Origin: Cutaneotrichosporon cavernicola
Lineage: Eukaryota > Basidiomycota > Tremellomycetes > Trichosporonales > Trichosporonaceae
Length of the DNA: 64,000 nt
Direction of reading: 5' to 3'
Assembly (NCBI RefSeq): GCF_030864355.1
Contig: NC_083395.1
Location: forward strand, 1,922,001 to 1,986,000
The number at the start of each line of letters is the position of its first letter. The first letter of the stretch is position 1. A program made the position numbers and the translations under genes. This document shows positions 42,506-53,039 of this stretch, in pieces. Under the pieces are notes generated by a model that saw nothing but the letters and a program-made list of their open reading frames with translations, ran no database searches and was not told the origin of the DNA.

Positions 42506-45500
42506 ATGGCCTCGCCAACGAGCGACAACGACCGCATCTATGTCTGCCAGCACTGTCCCAAGCGTTATGCTCGCAAGGACTATCTTGAACGTCACGAGCT
42601 GAACCGTGAGTGTCGTCTGCGTGTTCGAGACAGGTCGTGGTCAGAGGATGCAAGAGGAAGGTATGGCATATGTGGAGTGGGTATAGCGGAAATCGGCGGA
42701 TGGTCCAAGGTTCCACCCTGGTCAAGGCGAGGTTGCCGACAGGCACCGGACTTGCCGTTTAGCAATCCATTCTCCCACCCCACTCTGCCTTTAACCACTC
42801 TCTCGTCATCATCCCGTCTCCCCCACTTGGTTTTGACCTCGGTTACATACATGGCACATGGCACATGAACATGGGGGACCTCATTCACGTGCTCCTTGTG
42901 ACCCCACCTAGCTTTGGTGGACGGACCTTGACCATGACGCCAACGTACGACGCATACTGACCAACAAGACACCCGTCCCCGATCCGTCTGTCCAGCATGC
43001 GGCAAGGGCTTTGCCCGTCCTGACGTGCTCCGCAAGCACCTCTCAACGTCGTGCAAGAGTCGCCGCGGTTCTGACGGTGACGCACCGGCACCTCTCACCA
43101 CTGCCGAGGAGGACGCTCTCGTACCCCGCAAGCGCCGCCGCCCACAGCGCCGCGACACCAACGTCTCGGCAGACAGCCCAGGGTCAGACGACGGCAACCC
43201 ACGCCCCCTCAAGCAGCCAACCTTTGCCCGTGGTTATTCATTTCCAAGCTCCTCCAGCTTCATCTCTCCACACTCTAGCTTCGGGCTCGACAGCATTGAG
43301 CGTGACCGACTCGACCGTCTTGGCCGCCTCGACTCTCGCCTCAATGGGCGCCTGGACGGGCGCTACGAAGCCATCGCCGGTTCGCGCAGCGAACTCCTCC
43401 GGAACCTCGAGGGAGAGTCGGCCCTGAGCGACCGCGAGGACTCGACTTCGCCACAATTCGATGACAGCCCACGCTTCACCCGCACCATGCTCCCTTCTTC
43501 ATCACTCTCGCCCCGCCTTGTGCGCGACGAGGCGACCGAAGGTACTGCCGACGGACCGGCCCGCGCCGGTGCTTCGCTCGACCTCCCCCTTGCCCCGGCT
43601 TTTGCCGCAACGCCAGAAACTCTAGGGCCTCTCTCATTCACACCCAAGCCTGACAATGATTTTCCAGCCCGTACCGAGCGCTTCAATCTTACCCTCGGTG
43701 GTGACGGCATGCCCACCCTCGCACCTGTCGCCAGTGGGCAGCAGGCCGGCTCCGGGGTCGAGTTTCCCAGTGTCATGCCTGCGGAGGTCACTCCGGACCT
43801 CACCTGGGCCTCGGGGTCGGGGTCCGACTCAGAGTCCCACGAGTCGGTCGACGATCTCTTCTCATGGTTCTTCAACGTCTCAAACTCGGCCTCGAGTGCG
43901 GTTTGGCCCAACACGCCAGTCGACGAGTCCGCAAAAGATGACGTCGCCATCTTCACCGACGCCGACATGAGCTCGTCTCTCCTCACCTCGCCTGGGACCC
44001 CCCACTCGAGCATCCACGGTCTGGACGACCGTCTCTCCTCGCAACAGGCCAACCCTCGCTCCCTCCCTTACACTGGCCAGCCGTTTCCACCCCTCCCGGA
44101 CCAGTGGCGCGAGGGCTGGCAGTGGTGCCTGCCACCAGCTGCTGACGTTCTCGACGGCCGCGCCCGCGACGAGGTCCTGAACCTGTTCGAAGGGTCGATT
44201 CGCGACGACATGCTCTCCCCCGCGTTCAGCCTCAACCAGATGCGCCTTTATCTCGAGCTCTACTTTATGTGAGTGGGCATGGTGCGCTACCTCGCCAGGT
44301 GCGGCCTCGAGTATCGAGCAGAGTGGTGTGCTGAGACACGCTGCTCTTGCTACCGACTCGATCCCGCACCTCCCATGCCTGCTATTATAGTCACTTCGCC
44401 CCACTGTACCCTATTATCCACCGTCCGAGCCTGGCATACAGGCGTCTCCCACCCGACCTCCTCCTCACCATGCTGTGCATTGGTACGACCTTTTACGAGG
44501 ACAGAGAGGGTTTCCGCATTGCAATGCGGATCCACAAACGGCTTCGCAATCGTATCTTCGAGGTGAGTCCATCTTGAATCTCCCCGGACACAGGCTGACC
44601 CACCAGCAAGTCGAAGACGAGCCCAAAGCCCCCCTCCACACCCTCCAGACCATCCTCCTCATCAACCACTTCAGCCGCGCCTACTGCGGCGTGAAGGAGC
44701 ATCAAGTTGCGCAAGTCTTCCACTCGTCGAGCATAATCATGGCGCGCCTGGCCGGCGTCCTCGTCCCCGCCCCACCACTACTGCACCGCACGCACAACCC
44801 GCTCGACCACTGGCTTGAGTGGGTTGCATTTGAGGAGCGCAAGAGGGTCGGCTGGTTCGCGTTCCTCATGGACACGTCCAACGCCACTCTCTTCCGGCAT
44901 GTCCACATCGTGCACTGCTTCAGCGTCAAGCTCGACTGGCCAGCCGGCGATGCGGTATGGAACGCACGCGAGCCATACGAGTGGAGCACGTATCAGCGCG
45001 ACGCGCCTCGTCTGCCACCCTTCCACGCGTCGCTCAAGGACGTGATTGCGCGCGGCACTCTCCCGCCCATCTCCGAGTTCTCGCTCTGGATCCTCCTCCA
45101 TGGGCTCCTGTCCGTCTCCTCAACCGTGCTCTGGCGCGACCTCGGCGACCTCTCCATGATCCCCGCGGCTCGCGTCAGGCGATGGAAGAACAGCCTGCGC
45201 CGCGCCTTCGGTGTTGTCGGCGACCGCCTCTCGGGGCTGCTGGCCCAACGGCGGGCCGCGCACGACACGCCCCTCGACCTCCACGTCTACTGGACAGGCA
45301 TTCCTCTCGCGCAACTCGGCAAGATCCTCGTGCTGTCCGACACGAAATCGCTCCGGATCTTTGCCGGCGAACGGGCAGCCGCCGGGCGTTCAGTCTCAGC
45401 GGCAGAGTGGGGTGCCGCGAACAAGTACGTGCGCGCCTGGGCGCAGAACATGGACGGCGCCCGAGCCTTCCACGCAGCAGTGCAGCTCCTCGACGGCGTC

Positions 45501-45863
45501 TTTAGTTGGGCGCACGAACGGCGTAATCCCCGCGTGGCGAGCATCACCCCCATCTGCATCTACATCGCGGCGCTCGTCATCTGGGCATATTCCGCTGTTC
45601 ATGAGGGACCTCGCCAGGGCGCTGAAGCGTACCTGGTTCTCCTGCCGAATGGGGAGGCCAAGGTCGAGCCGACTCTCGCCCGCCGCGACGCACTCGATTA
45701 CCTCGCCCGACTTGGGCACGTGCGCCCCGAACACCTCCCCTCCATGCCTGGGAAAAACCGCTGCGCCGGGCCGATCGCATACGCCGCCGTCCTCGCTGGC
45801 ACCCTTGGCACGAGCGTCATGAACGATAACCACAACGTCCTCATGCGCCTACTACTGCCATGA
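42506..45863 (+). CDS. C2H2 zinc-finger transcription factor with fungal_trans domain, 4 exons
   Basis: 942 residues joined 42506-42605, 42969-44268, 44391-44562 and 44607-45863. Two C2H2 fingers at the N terminus: VCQHCPKRYARKDYLERHEL, ended by His across intron 1, and VCPACGKGFARPDVLRKHLS. A basic run (RKRRRPQRR) at about residue 85 is a likely nuclear signal. Residues about 100-440 are Ser/Pro/Asp-rich. The fungal-specific transcription factor domain starts near LNQMRLYLELYF and includes HFAPLYPIIHRPSL, LLLTMLCIGTTFYEDREGFR, LQTILLINHFSRAYCGVKEH and EWVAFEERKRVGWFAFLMDT, which is the usual E-x-x-R-R-x-W-W-x-x-F motif in variant form. Targets unknown; relatives often control carbon or metal genes. 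Intron 1 (363 nt) is far longer than the genome's norm and splits the first finger; it could hold control sites. Confidence 0.9.
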
Positions 45864-46642
45864 TGACAAAAATTGTGCGGCGACGAGCCGGCACAGTCAG
45901 AAGTATACACGTACATATTGTACACCGTTGTAATAGATCAGCAAATATCTCTGCTGGCATGTATTTCTACATGGGTTTTACGTCTGAACCGTGCTGGCAC
46001 TAGGGACTTACCGCGAAAGCTCGCCTTGTTGGAAGCGCCACTCTGAGCTGTTGTGTGGTGAGTAACTGGAGGCGGGAAGACCTCTCCCACGGTTGACACC
46101 CCAGATCGTGGACGAGTTGTGCCCGCATGTACGCCTGGCATAACTGCAAGGCCAACTGGCAGTACACCCGCTACTGCACATGATTTGGTTGACAGAGTTT
46201 GTAGCAATACAGTAGTGGAATCATTGAAACTGTGCCTTGGCCTTGCAGAGTAGCCGTCTCAAAGTTGAAGTGTTCCTACCCCCGCACGAGGACACTGGTA
46301 CATTCAGTTGGAGGTGTTACAAGGTTGTCCTCATTGTTTTTCAGACAACAGAGCCCTACCACCACTGCGCAGACCCTTCCCACTCTCTACTGCACTCTAT
46401 AAGGGCCTTGCTCACCATCGTACGTCCTCCCCACCGTCGCCACCGGAGATGTACGCACTGTTGGAACTGCAGATTTGGCGTATCTGCAACTGCGCGCGGA
46501 ACCGCCCGCAGCGCTGTACGCTCGCGCGGCTTCGATAGAATACGAGCGGTTGCTTGACTAGAACGTATCGGGTCATAAGGTCACGTGACGCCGAGGGGCA
46601 CGCCGATTCCGTCATTTGCCATCTCAACACTCACTCCAGACA
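45864..46642. other. Intergenic, about 780 bp
   Basis: Between the transcription factor and tRNA-Glu copy 2. AT-richer around 45900-45970. No gene recognised. Confidence 0.4.
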
Positions 46643-46761
46643 TCTTCACTAGTATATCGGTTAGTATATTCGCCTCTCAGTCGAGAGTTGCTGGACACCC
46701 TCCTTGTTCAAGGAGCACGGCATGACCGCGAAAGAGCAGGGTTCAACTCCCTGGTGGAGAA
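46643..46761 (+). tRNA. tRNA-Glu (anticodon CTC), copy 2, with a 47-nt intron
   Basis: Acceptor TCTTCAC (46643-46649) pairs with GTGGAGA (46754-46760); anticodon stem TTCGC/GCGAA; anticodon CTC at 46676-46678; T arm CAGGG TTCAACT CCCTG; discriminator A at 46761. The intron is 46680-46726. It shares its first 8 bases (GTCGAGAG) and last bases (GCATGAC) with the intron of copy 1 but the middle differs. Confidence 0.9.
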
Positions 46762-47184
46762 CTTTTGGCTCGCTGGGGTGTGGGGACGGTCTGTGTGCAT
46801 ACTGTGTGTGGGAGAGGGTTTGAAAGGAGAGAATGTGAAGAGTGTTGGCAGAGTCCGCCACCAGCTGACCTACTCCTATTACGCTGTCTACTTCACCTTG
46901 CGCAAGATATCGAGTTTCCCGGACAAGTCGTTCGATAGTAATAGAACTACTCGTGATCGACGTACGAGCACGCGGGCGCGTCGCGGTGGTGCCAATCGTC
47001 TCCGCGCAGTAACTTTCAAATTTCTGGTTACAACTTTCTTGTTCTTTGTGTACGTTTGTGTTGAATCTGAAGATAAGTCCGGATGCATGTTTCCGGGGCG
47101 TGTGGGCGGTTGATATTTTTGGACTAAACTCTCTCGGTAACCCACGACGTCGCGACGCATACATCTCCGCACCCCAAAACTATG
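46762..47184. other. Intergenic, about 420 bp
   Basis: Downstream of tRNA-Glu copy 2. No gene seen. A T-rich stretch near 46762-46768 would fit RNA polymerase III termination. Confidence 0.4.
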
Positions 47185-48084
47185 CTACCACGGCGGTGAG
47201 TTTTGGCTCTCGAGGCGGAACGCATCCCGCCCCACTTCAGTACGGTACGCCTCGAGCGACACGAAGCCCACGACGTCGTCAACATCGCGGCCAGCGAGTG
47301 CCTTGCCGATCTCGGCACGGATCTTGTCCTCGACACCGTCCTCGTCCTCGTCCCAGCTCTCAACGTCGACGAGCGTGAACCGCGTGTTCTTGGCCTGCGC
47401 GATGAACGCCGCCAGGGGAAGGTACTTGGTCTGGGCCATGAGTGCGCGGATCTTGACCTCTTGCGAGTCGGTATGGAGCTCGTCGTCCGCGTACTCATCT
47501 GCGTCGGCGTCGTCATTCTCGTCCTCCCACACGCCCTCCTCCTCATCACCCTCTTCATCACCCGCTTCCTGCTCCCCACCCTCCTTTCCCTCCTTTCCCT
47601 CCTCCAGTTCCTCCTCATCACCAGGCGCCATAACGCGCACCACCACCTGCGCCGGCAATGGCCCCTCAACAACAAACCGGGGGAACTCGTCATACTCCCA
47701 CAACCCATTATACACGCCCACCCCTCTCTCCTCGTCCTCCTGCCCTGCGAGGTGGAACTCGTCTCCGTCGCCACCCCCAGATAAGCCCGTACAGTCGAGG
47801 TTGATGACTCGCCGCGCCTTTGGCGCAGCACACGAATGCGGCGTCCATCGGCGCACCATGTCCAGGTCCAGATCATTGAGTGGCGCCATGCTCGCTGGCA
47901 AGGTCGTGCGGCCACATGCGCAGCCAGAACCTGCGGTAGGTTCTAGGTCCAAGTCGAGGATGCGGACGGCCGCGAGGGAGGTGGTCGCGGCGTATGAGGT
48001 GAAAGGGATCGCGCCAGAGGGCGTTAGAACGCTCAGTTCGTTGCTGGGGGAGACGCGGATGCACAAGTGCGTTGGTGGATCCAT
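47185..48084 (-). CDS. F-box-like family protein (paralogue 6) without F-box, acidic insert
   Basis: 299 residues from the ATG at 48084, no intron. The N terminus has no F-box. A Cys pair (GCACGRTTLP) sits where other members have CWC. The middle is a strongly acidic run of Glu, Asp and Gly (about residues 155-205). After it come YLPLAAFIAQAKNTRFTLVD and the closing DDVVGFVSLEAYRTEVG, which lines up with the RFITDEEYRAE signature of the gene at 48536. Family membership rests on that end and on gene position, so it is less certain than for the others. Function unknown. Confidence 0.5.
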   Translation of the reverse strand: MDPPTHLCIRVSPSNELSVLTPSGAIPFTSYAATTSLAAVRILDLDLEPTAGSGCACGRTTLPASMAPLNDLDLDMVRRWTPHSCAAPKARRVINLDCTGLSGGGDGDEFHLAGQEDEERGVGVYNGLWEYDEFPRFVVEGPLPAQVVVRVMAPGDEEELEEGKEGKEGGEQEAGDEEGDEEEGVWEDENDDADADEYADDELHTDSQEVKIRALMAQTKYLPLAAFIAQAKNTRFTLVDVESWDEDEDGVEDKIRAEIGKALAGRDVDDVVGFVSLEAYRTEVGRDAFRLESQNSPPW

Positions 48085-48535
48085 GGTGGTGTGGTGATAT
48101 GGGACTACGAGAGAACATTGAGTCGCGACGCGTCACGTCACAACACAACGCGCCTGACTTCCCCATTTGCATCCGTTAATACTGTAATGTACTTCCTAAC
48201 CCTAATCAACCTCATTACAAATCTACTAATTGGTTGAAGCCCAACCCTGAGCTACACTCAGCAACCGACATTGCCGGATTGGCTGGGAAGGGTAGGCGGG
48301 TCAAGCGGTAGCGAGCGGAGCGCATCTGATGGAATGCCAATGGTTGTCAACGAGGTTGTTGTTTTATATTGTTGCTGAATTGCTGAGAGAGATGTCGTCG
48401 CACCAGTCGGGGATATCCGATTTTACCTTCCCTCCGTTTGCACGGATCCACCCAGTGAATGGTTTGGTCATAGTTTGCTCACTCTCGGTTTATCAACTCG
48501 TTGCTTCTTCATTCCACTTGATAACACTTTCCATC
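48085..48535. other. Divergent intergenic region, about 450 bp
   Basis: Promoter space for paralogues 6 (minus) and 7 (plus). In-frame codons upstream of 48536 do not look coding. Confidence 0.4.
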
Positions 48536-49483
48536 ATGACCTCGATCCCACTCGACACCCATCCTCACATCCTGGACGCAATCCTAGACCACGCGCCCTA
48601 TGAGTCTCTCCTCGTTCTCCGCGCGGCCTCTCGCGAACTGCGGGACAGAATCGACCCACTCTTCGTCGGTCACATCGCCTTCTTCGGGGAAGACATTCGC
48701 GGAGCCTGGAAAGGGCGGCAGATTCGCATTCCGCGCGCAGAGTGGTGGGACGTTCCAGCCGTGGCGGATGCAGTGCGTCTCGTCGACCTCTGCAGCGGAA
48801 TAGTTGGCGGAAGGGAAATTCGGAAAGCCACGGGGGAGATGGGGCGATGCTGGTGCGGAAGGAAGGTTGAGGATCCACTTGCTACCAAGCTGCACTGCGT
48901 TCAGGTCGTGCGCGAGTGGAGAGAGATGCACTGGTGTGCTGAGATCACGTCCCCGCGCCGTGTGTTCTTCCTCTCCGACATGAAACACAACAATGTATCC
49001 CAACCTACCATGGCGCCGACTGCCGTCTTCCACTGTGCGCCTGGGTCACTCTATTGCCAAGGTGCCGGGCTTGGCGAGGTCATCATCCGCGCGCAGCCGA
49101 GCGACAGAAATTTCCTAGACGCCGCCATTCTCTCTTACGATCTCGCGCGCCCAATCTGCCTCGCCAAGCGGGTCACGCTCGTCGGCTTTGAAGAGCTGCC
49201 TTTCTTCCGTGCCTGGGCGGGCGATGTGGACGTGCGCGAGAAGATCAAGGGCAACGTCGCCGTTGAGCTCATCTCCGAATACTATGTCGAGGAGGACGAA
49301 GCACCGGACATCTTGGAACAACACTTGCGCTTCATTACCGACGAAGAATACCGCGCTGAGACTGACGAGGAGGTGTATGCGCTCGAGACCTACATGCAGC
49401 CACCGACTGTTGAGACATGGCCTCAGCCGCGGCTACTGGATGATTCCGAGACTGGCAAGTCTGACAGGGATGAAACAAGATGA
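48536..49483 (+). CDS. F-box-like family protein (paralogue 7), intronless
   Basis: 315 residues from the ATG at 48536, which sits right before the F-box-like segment (THPHILDAILDHAPYESLLV, LRAASRELRDRID). Next comes a Cys motif RCWCGRKVEDP, shared in position with the genes at 49741 (RCWCNQ) and 53852 (DCWCGA). Further on are AKRVTLVGFEELPFFRAW and the C-terminal LRFITDEEYRAETDEEVYAL. It is the best reference copy of the family in this window, because both decayed remnants match its end. Likely an SCF-type adaptor by analogy; the target is unknown. Followed in tandem by paralogue 8. Confidence 0.7.
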   Translation: MTSIPLDTHPHILDAILDHAPYESLLVLRAASRELRDRIDPLFVGHIAFFGEDIRGAWKGRQIRIPRAEWWDVPAVADAVRLVDLCSGIVGGREIRKATGEMGRCWCGRKVEDPLATKLHCVQVVREWREMHWCAEITSPRRVFFLSDMKHNNVSQPTMAPTAVFHCAPGSLYCQGAGLGEVIIRAQPSDRNFLDAAILSYDLARPICLAKRVTLVGFEELPFFRAWAGDVDVREKIKGNVAVELISEYYVEEDEAPDILEQHLRFITDEEYRAETDEEVYALETYMQPPTVETWPQPRLLDDSETGKSDRDETR

Positions 49484-49740
49484 ACACTGCGCTATTGCGA
49501 TCTGGCAAAGACATCGGGCGGTACGGCGGGGATTCCGACTCGACCACCATCAACGCCACCCGCGGCTCCTCGCAACGTCCTCGGCAACACTAGAATTTTT
49601 GGCTTCTCGCTCGCCCTCGTCACCTCGTCACCTCGTCACTTATATCTCAACCTCGCCGCATCCACAATCGCTCATCCCTTTCACACCTCCTATCCACTAC
49701 TCTCGACTTGAACCACCCATTGCACCTCTGTTCGGCAGCA

Positions 49741-50814
49741 ATGCGGCCTGTCACGGTGACTCCCATTACACTCGACTCCCGCCCCCACATTTTCATCCCG
49801 CTTGATTCTCACCCGTGCATTCTCGACATCCTCGTCCACAATGTTCCCCATGCAGGGCTTCTAGCGCTCCGCACGGTTTCGCGACCGGTGCGCGACGCGA
49901 TCGACAAGCTCCTCGTTACCCACGTTGCGGTATACCACTCATCGAGTATGGTGTTGGCCAACCTGCCAGAGGGTCACAAGCGCATCCCACGTTCGAACTG
50001 GCTCGACTTGCCCGAACTCACGGAGGCCGTGCAGGTCGTCGACATGATTGCGACGCAAGAGGACGAGGAAGCTGCGCGTATTTACAACGTCGAGCGGGCA
50101 GAGGCTATTCGACTTCGCGGCCAGCACCGCATGTCAAATCCACCTCCCATCGGTACACCCCGCTGCTGGTGCAATCAGGACACGGTGGACACGTCCTCGT
50201 TCAACCTCTACTTGTCGATGCGGCTCAAGCATGTCGATCTCATTCGGCGCTGGCGTGGTCACCGCTGCCGCCAGCTCATCGAAGCTCAACGCACGATAAC
50301 GTTCCTTCCAGCCGCGACAGTGAACCCCACCCAAGCTTTCCTCAACGGGGATGCGGAGACGTCATCCTGCCACATCGTGCACATTGGCTACACGCCAACG
50401 CCTGTCTTCCAGCATCACAACTTTCCACAGCTCGTGGGTCACATCATCGTGCGTATCGCGCCGCCCGCGAACACGGACCGTACTGAGGAACCCGCGGCGC
50501 TCTACAGCGCTGGCACAGAAACCCACCCGGTTAGCACCCTCATTGGCCTCCTCGCGCGCCAGATCTCCAATGGCGTCGCAATCACGCTCGTCGGTTTAGA
50601 GCGGTGGCGCCTCTCCCCGTATGACGCGTACTTCCGCAGAGAGGTCAAGCTCGGGCTCCTCAACTGTCTACAGTACTTCGAGCATGTCCCCGAGAAGGAC
50701 GCGAAGCGCTGGGTGGACCGGTACGTTTGCGTCCTCACGGAAGAGGAGTACCGCAGACTGGTTGGGAAGTGGCGGTACGTGCTTGAAGCGTACTGCGAGC
50801 AGATCGAGGTTTAG
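49741..50814 (+). CDS. F-box-like family protein (paralogue 8), intronless
   Basis: 357 residues from the ATG at 49741. The F-box-like segment is DSHPCILDILVHNVPHAGLL plus LRTVSRPVRDAIDKLL. The Cys motif is PRCWCNQDTVD. Late in the protein are GVAITLVGLERWRLSPYDAY and the closing YVCVLTEEEYRRLVGKWRYV, then LEAY. It is in tandem with paralogue 7 (about 260 bp between) and shares its domain order, so the pair probably arose by duplication, though the sequences have diverged strongly. Confidence 0.7.
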   Translation: MRPVTVTPITLDSRPHIFIPLDSHPCILDILVHNVPHAGLLALRTVSRPVRDAIDKLLVTHVAVYHSSSMVLANLPEGHKRIPRSNWLDLPELTEAVQVVDMIATQEDEEAARIYNVERAEAIRLRGQHRMSNPPPIGTPRCWCNQDTVDTSSFNLYLSMRLKHVDLIRRWRGHRCRQLIEAQRTITFLPAATVNPTQAFLNGDAETSSCHIVHIGYTPTPVFQHHNFPQLVGHIIVRIAPPANTDRTEEPAALYSAGTETHPVSTLIGLLARQISNGVAITLVGLERWRLSPYDAYFRREVKLGLLNCLQYFEHVPEKDAKRWVDRYVCVLTEEEYRRLVGKWRYVLEAYCEQIEV

Positions 50815-51344
50815 GAGGAGGAGGGCGCCAAGACCAGGTGTATTGCGACGAGCGCTCTGATGCGCGCTCCGGTCCTCCCATCATGACCATCACATATTAT
50901 CCTACAAATATATCTTCCTCTGCGAATGTAGCATGAGTGCTGTACCGGAAGCAGAGCAAGGGGCGATAGAATGGCTGCTAACGCTTGATCACATGCCATC
51001 TGCCCCGCACGAGTCTGAGCGCTCCGCATCACACGCTCATCGTCATTGTGATGCAGTGGACCATAGCCACTCACGATCATTCGCCGACCCCGCAATCCCA
51101 CGGGGCCGCGGCAACGCCGACCCCAACATGCCCAGGGCGACAACTGATAAGCACAGAGTAACGTCCGTGTGAAACTCAGTCATCAGCCAATGAGAGCGTA
51201 GGTCACGTGCTTTCCCCAGAGCGGGGCTCAAAACTCCCCGCTTCTCTGTTTGTTACAGATAACTGATCTCCATTCCACGTACTCTTCCTCCCCCTTCCAC
51301 CCCCCCTTCCACCCCCCTTCCACCCCCCCTTCACCCTCTCAAAA
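50815..51344. other. Intergenic, about 530 bp
   Basis: Upstream of the phosphoglycerate dehydrogenase gene; no gene seen. Its right end holds the pyrimidine repeat listed next. Confidence 0.4.
51291..51333. repeat. Pyrimidine tandem repeat, unit CCACCCCCCTT, in the serA leader
   Basis: About four copies of an 11-12 bp unit (CCCCTTCCAC) end some 12 bp upstream of the ATG at 51345. It lies in the promoter or 5' leader and may be prone to length change. Confidence 0.8.
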
Positions 51345-53039
51345 ATGACGACCTGGAGCCCAGTCTTCAACCCAAAGCCTGCAAAGCCAAACGGCGCCAC
51401 GACGCCCATGGGCATCAAGCCCATTATCAAGGACATGTCGCTCGCCGCTCCCGTTGTCGTCATCGCCGAGGAGCTGAGCCCTGCAACCCTTGACGCGCTC
51501 GGACCCGATTTTGAGGTGCGCAATGTGGACGGAACGGACCGTGTGGCTCTCCTCGCGGCTCTGGTGGACGCGCACGCAGTCCTAGTGCGTAGTGCGACGC
51601 AGATTGATGCCGAGGCCCTCGCGGCAGCCCCGCAGCTCAAGGTCGTCGCCCGTGCCGGCGTCGGACTGGACAACGTGGACATCAAGTCGGCGACAAAGGC
51701 GGGTGTCATGGTCGTTAACGCCCCCACGTCTAATATTATCTCGGCGGCCGAGCTGACTATCGGACATATTCTGTCGCTCGCGCGCCGCGTCCCGGCCGCT
51801 CACGCGTCCCTGGCTGCTGGGGCGTGGAAGCGCTCCGCGTTTTCGGGTACCGAACTGTTTGAGAAGACACTCGGCATTATCGGACTGGGCCGTATTGGTA
51901 CACTCATCGCGACGCGTATGCAGGCGTTCGGCATGCGCGTTATCGCTTACGATCCCTACATCACGGCCGCGCGGTCGCAGCAGCTCGGCGTCGAGAGCAA
52001 GACGCTCGACGAGCTGCTGTCCGAGGCTGACTTTGTCACGATCCACATGCCCAAGACGCCCGAGACGACTGGGCTGCTCTCTGGCCCCCAGTTCAAGCAC
52101 ATGAAGCCCACCGCGTGCGTGATCAACGTCGCTCGCGGCGGCCTCATCGACGAGGCGGCTCTGTATGACGCCCTTGTGGCTGGCGAGATCGCCGGTGCCG
52201 GCCTCGACGTCTTCTCGACGGAGCCGCCCACCGGAACGGCCGTTCGCCTCCTCTCTCTCCCCAATGTTGTGGTTACGCCTCATCTCGGCGCGTCGACCCA
52301 CGAGGCGCAAGAGAAGGCGGGTATCAGCGTGGCCAAGAGCGTGCGCCTCGCTCTTAGCGGCGAGATCGTGCCCGACGCTGTCAATGTCGCTGGCGGCACG
52401 ATCGACCCGTACGTCCGCCCCGGTATCCCTCTGGCCGAGAAGCTCGGCCAGTTCTTCTCCGCACTCGCGCGCTCTCCGGTCACGGCCCTTGATGTCGAGG
52501 TGCACGGCGAGCTTAGCGCATACCCGGTGCAAATCCTCAAGCTCGCGGCCCTCAAGGGCGTCTTCACGAATATTGTGAGCGAGTCGGTATCGTACGTCAA
52601 CGCCCCCCTTCTCGCCGAGAGCCGCGGTATCGACGTCCGGCTCGTCGTCGACGACCACACCGACGAGTACCGTAACGTCATCACGCTCTCGGGTACTCTT
52701 GCGGACGGGAGCAAGATCAGCGTCAGCGGAACGTGTACCGGTCCCAAGCAGACTGAGAAGCTGGTCGGCATTAATGGGTTCACGCTCGAGATTCCGTTCG
52801 AGCGCCACCACTTGGTCATGATCTACCGCGACCGCCCGGGTATTGTCGCCGTGTACGGCGCCAAGCTCGGCGAGATGGGCATCAACATTAACGGCATGCA
52901 GATCAGCCGTGCGACCGCTGGCGGCCGCGCGCTGTCCGTGCTTACGGTCGACAGCCCGCTTAATGACGACCTCATCGAGGTGCTCCGCGACGCTATTGCC
53001 GCCGACACGCTGCGCCAGATCGAGATCACGGAGACGTAG
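51345..53039 (+). CDS. serA: D-3-phosphoglycerate dehydrogenase, long actinobacterial-type (SerA), intronless
   Basis: 564 residues. It catalyses the first step of serine synthesis from 3-phosphoglycerate, using NAD. Seen: VVARAGVGLDNVDIKSATKA, VNAPTSNIISAAE, WKRSAFSGTELFEKTLGIIG, LGRIGTLIATRMQAFG (nucleotide site GxGxxG), YDPYI, and the catalytic triad Arg in NVARGGLIDEAAL, Glu in DVFSTEPPTGTA and His in VVTPHLGASTHEAQEKAG. An extra domain follows from IVPDAVNVAGGTIDPYVRPG (allosteric substrate-binding type) and then an ACT domain (VMIYRDRPGIVAVYGAKLGE, GININGMQISRATAGGRALS). This long domain plan and the WKRSxFSGTE and VPDAVNVxGG motifs are typical of actinobacterial SerA; fungal Ser3/Ser33 are shorter and differ. 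It has no introns. The first 33 residues are an extra N-terminal extension without a clear targeting pattern. Confidence 0.9.
   Translation: MTTWSPVFNPKPAKPNGATTPMGIKPIIKDMSLAAPVVVIAEELSPATLDALGPDFEVRNVDGTDRVALLAALVDAHAVLVRSATQIDAEALAAAPQLKVVARAGVGLDNVDIKSATKAGVMVVNAPTSNIISAAELTIGHILSLARRVPAAHASLAAGAWKRSAFSGTELFEKTLGIIGLGRIGTLIATRMQAFGMRVIAYDPYITAARSQQLGVESKTLDELLSEADFVTIHMPKTPETTGLLSGPQFKHMKPTACVINVARGGLIDEAALYDALVAGEIAGAGLDVFSTEPPTGTAVRLLSLPNVVVTPHLGASTHEAQEKAGISVAKSVRLALSGEIVPDAVNVAGGTIDPYVRPGIPLAEKLGQFFSALARSPVTALDVEVHGELSAYPVQILKLAALKGVFTNIVSESVSYVNAPLLAESRGIDVRLVVDDHTDEYRNVITLSGTLADGSKISVSGTCTGPKQTEKLVGINGFTLEIPFERHHLVMIYRDRPGIVAVYGAKLGEMGININGMQISRATAGGRALSVLTVDSPLNDDLIEVLRDAIAADTLRQIEITET

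Noticed and set aside
51582..52811. 409-codon minus-strand frame opposite serA.
   Set aside because: Antisense shadow of serA, Arg-rich without any family motif.
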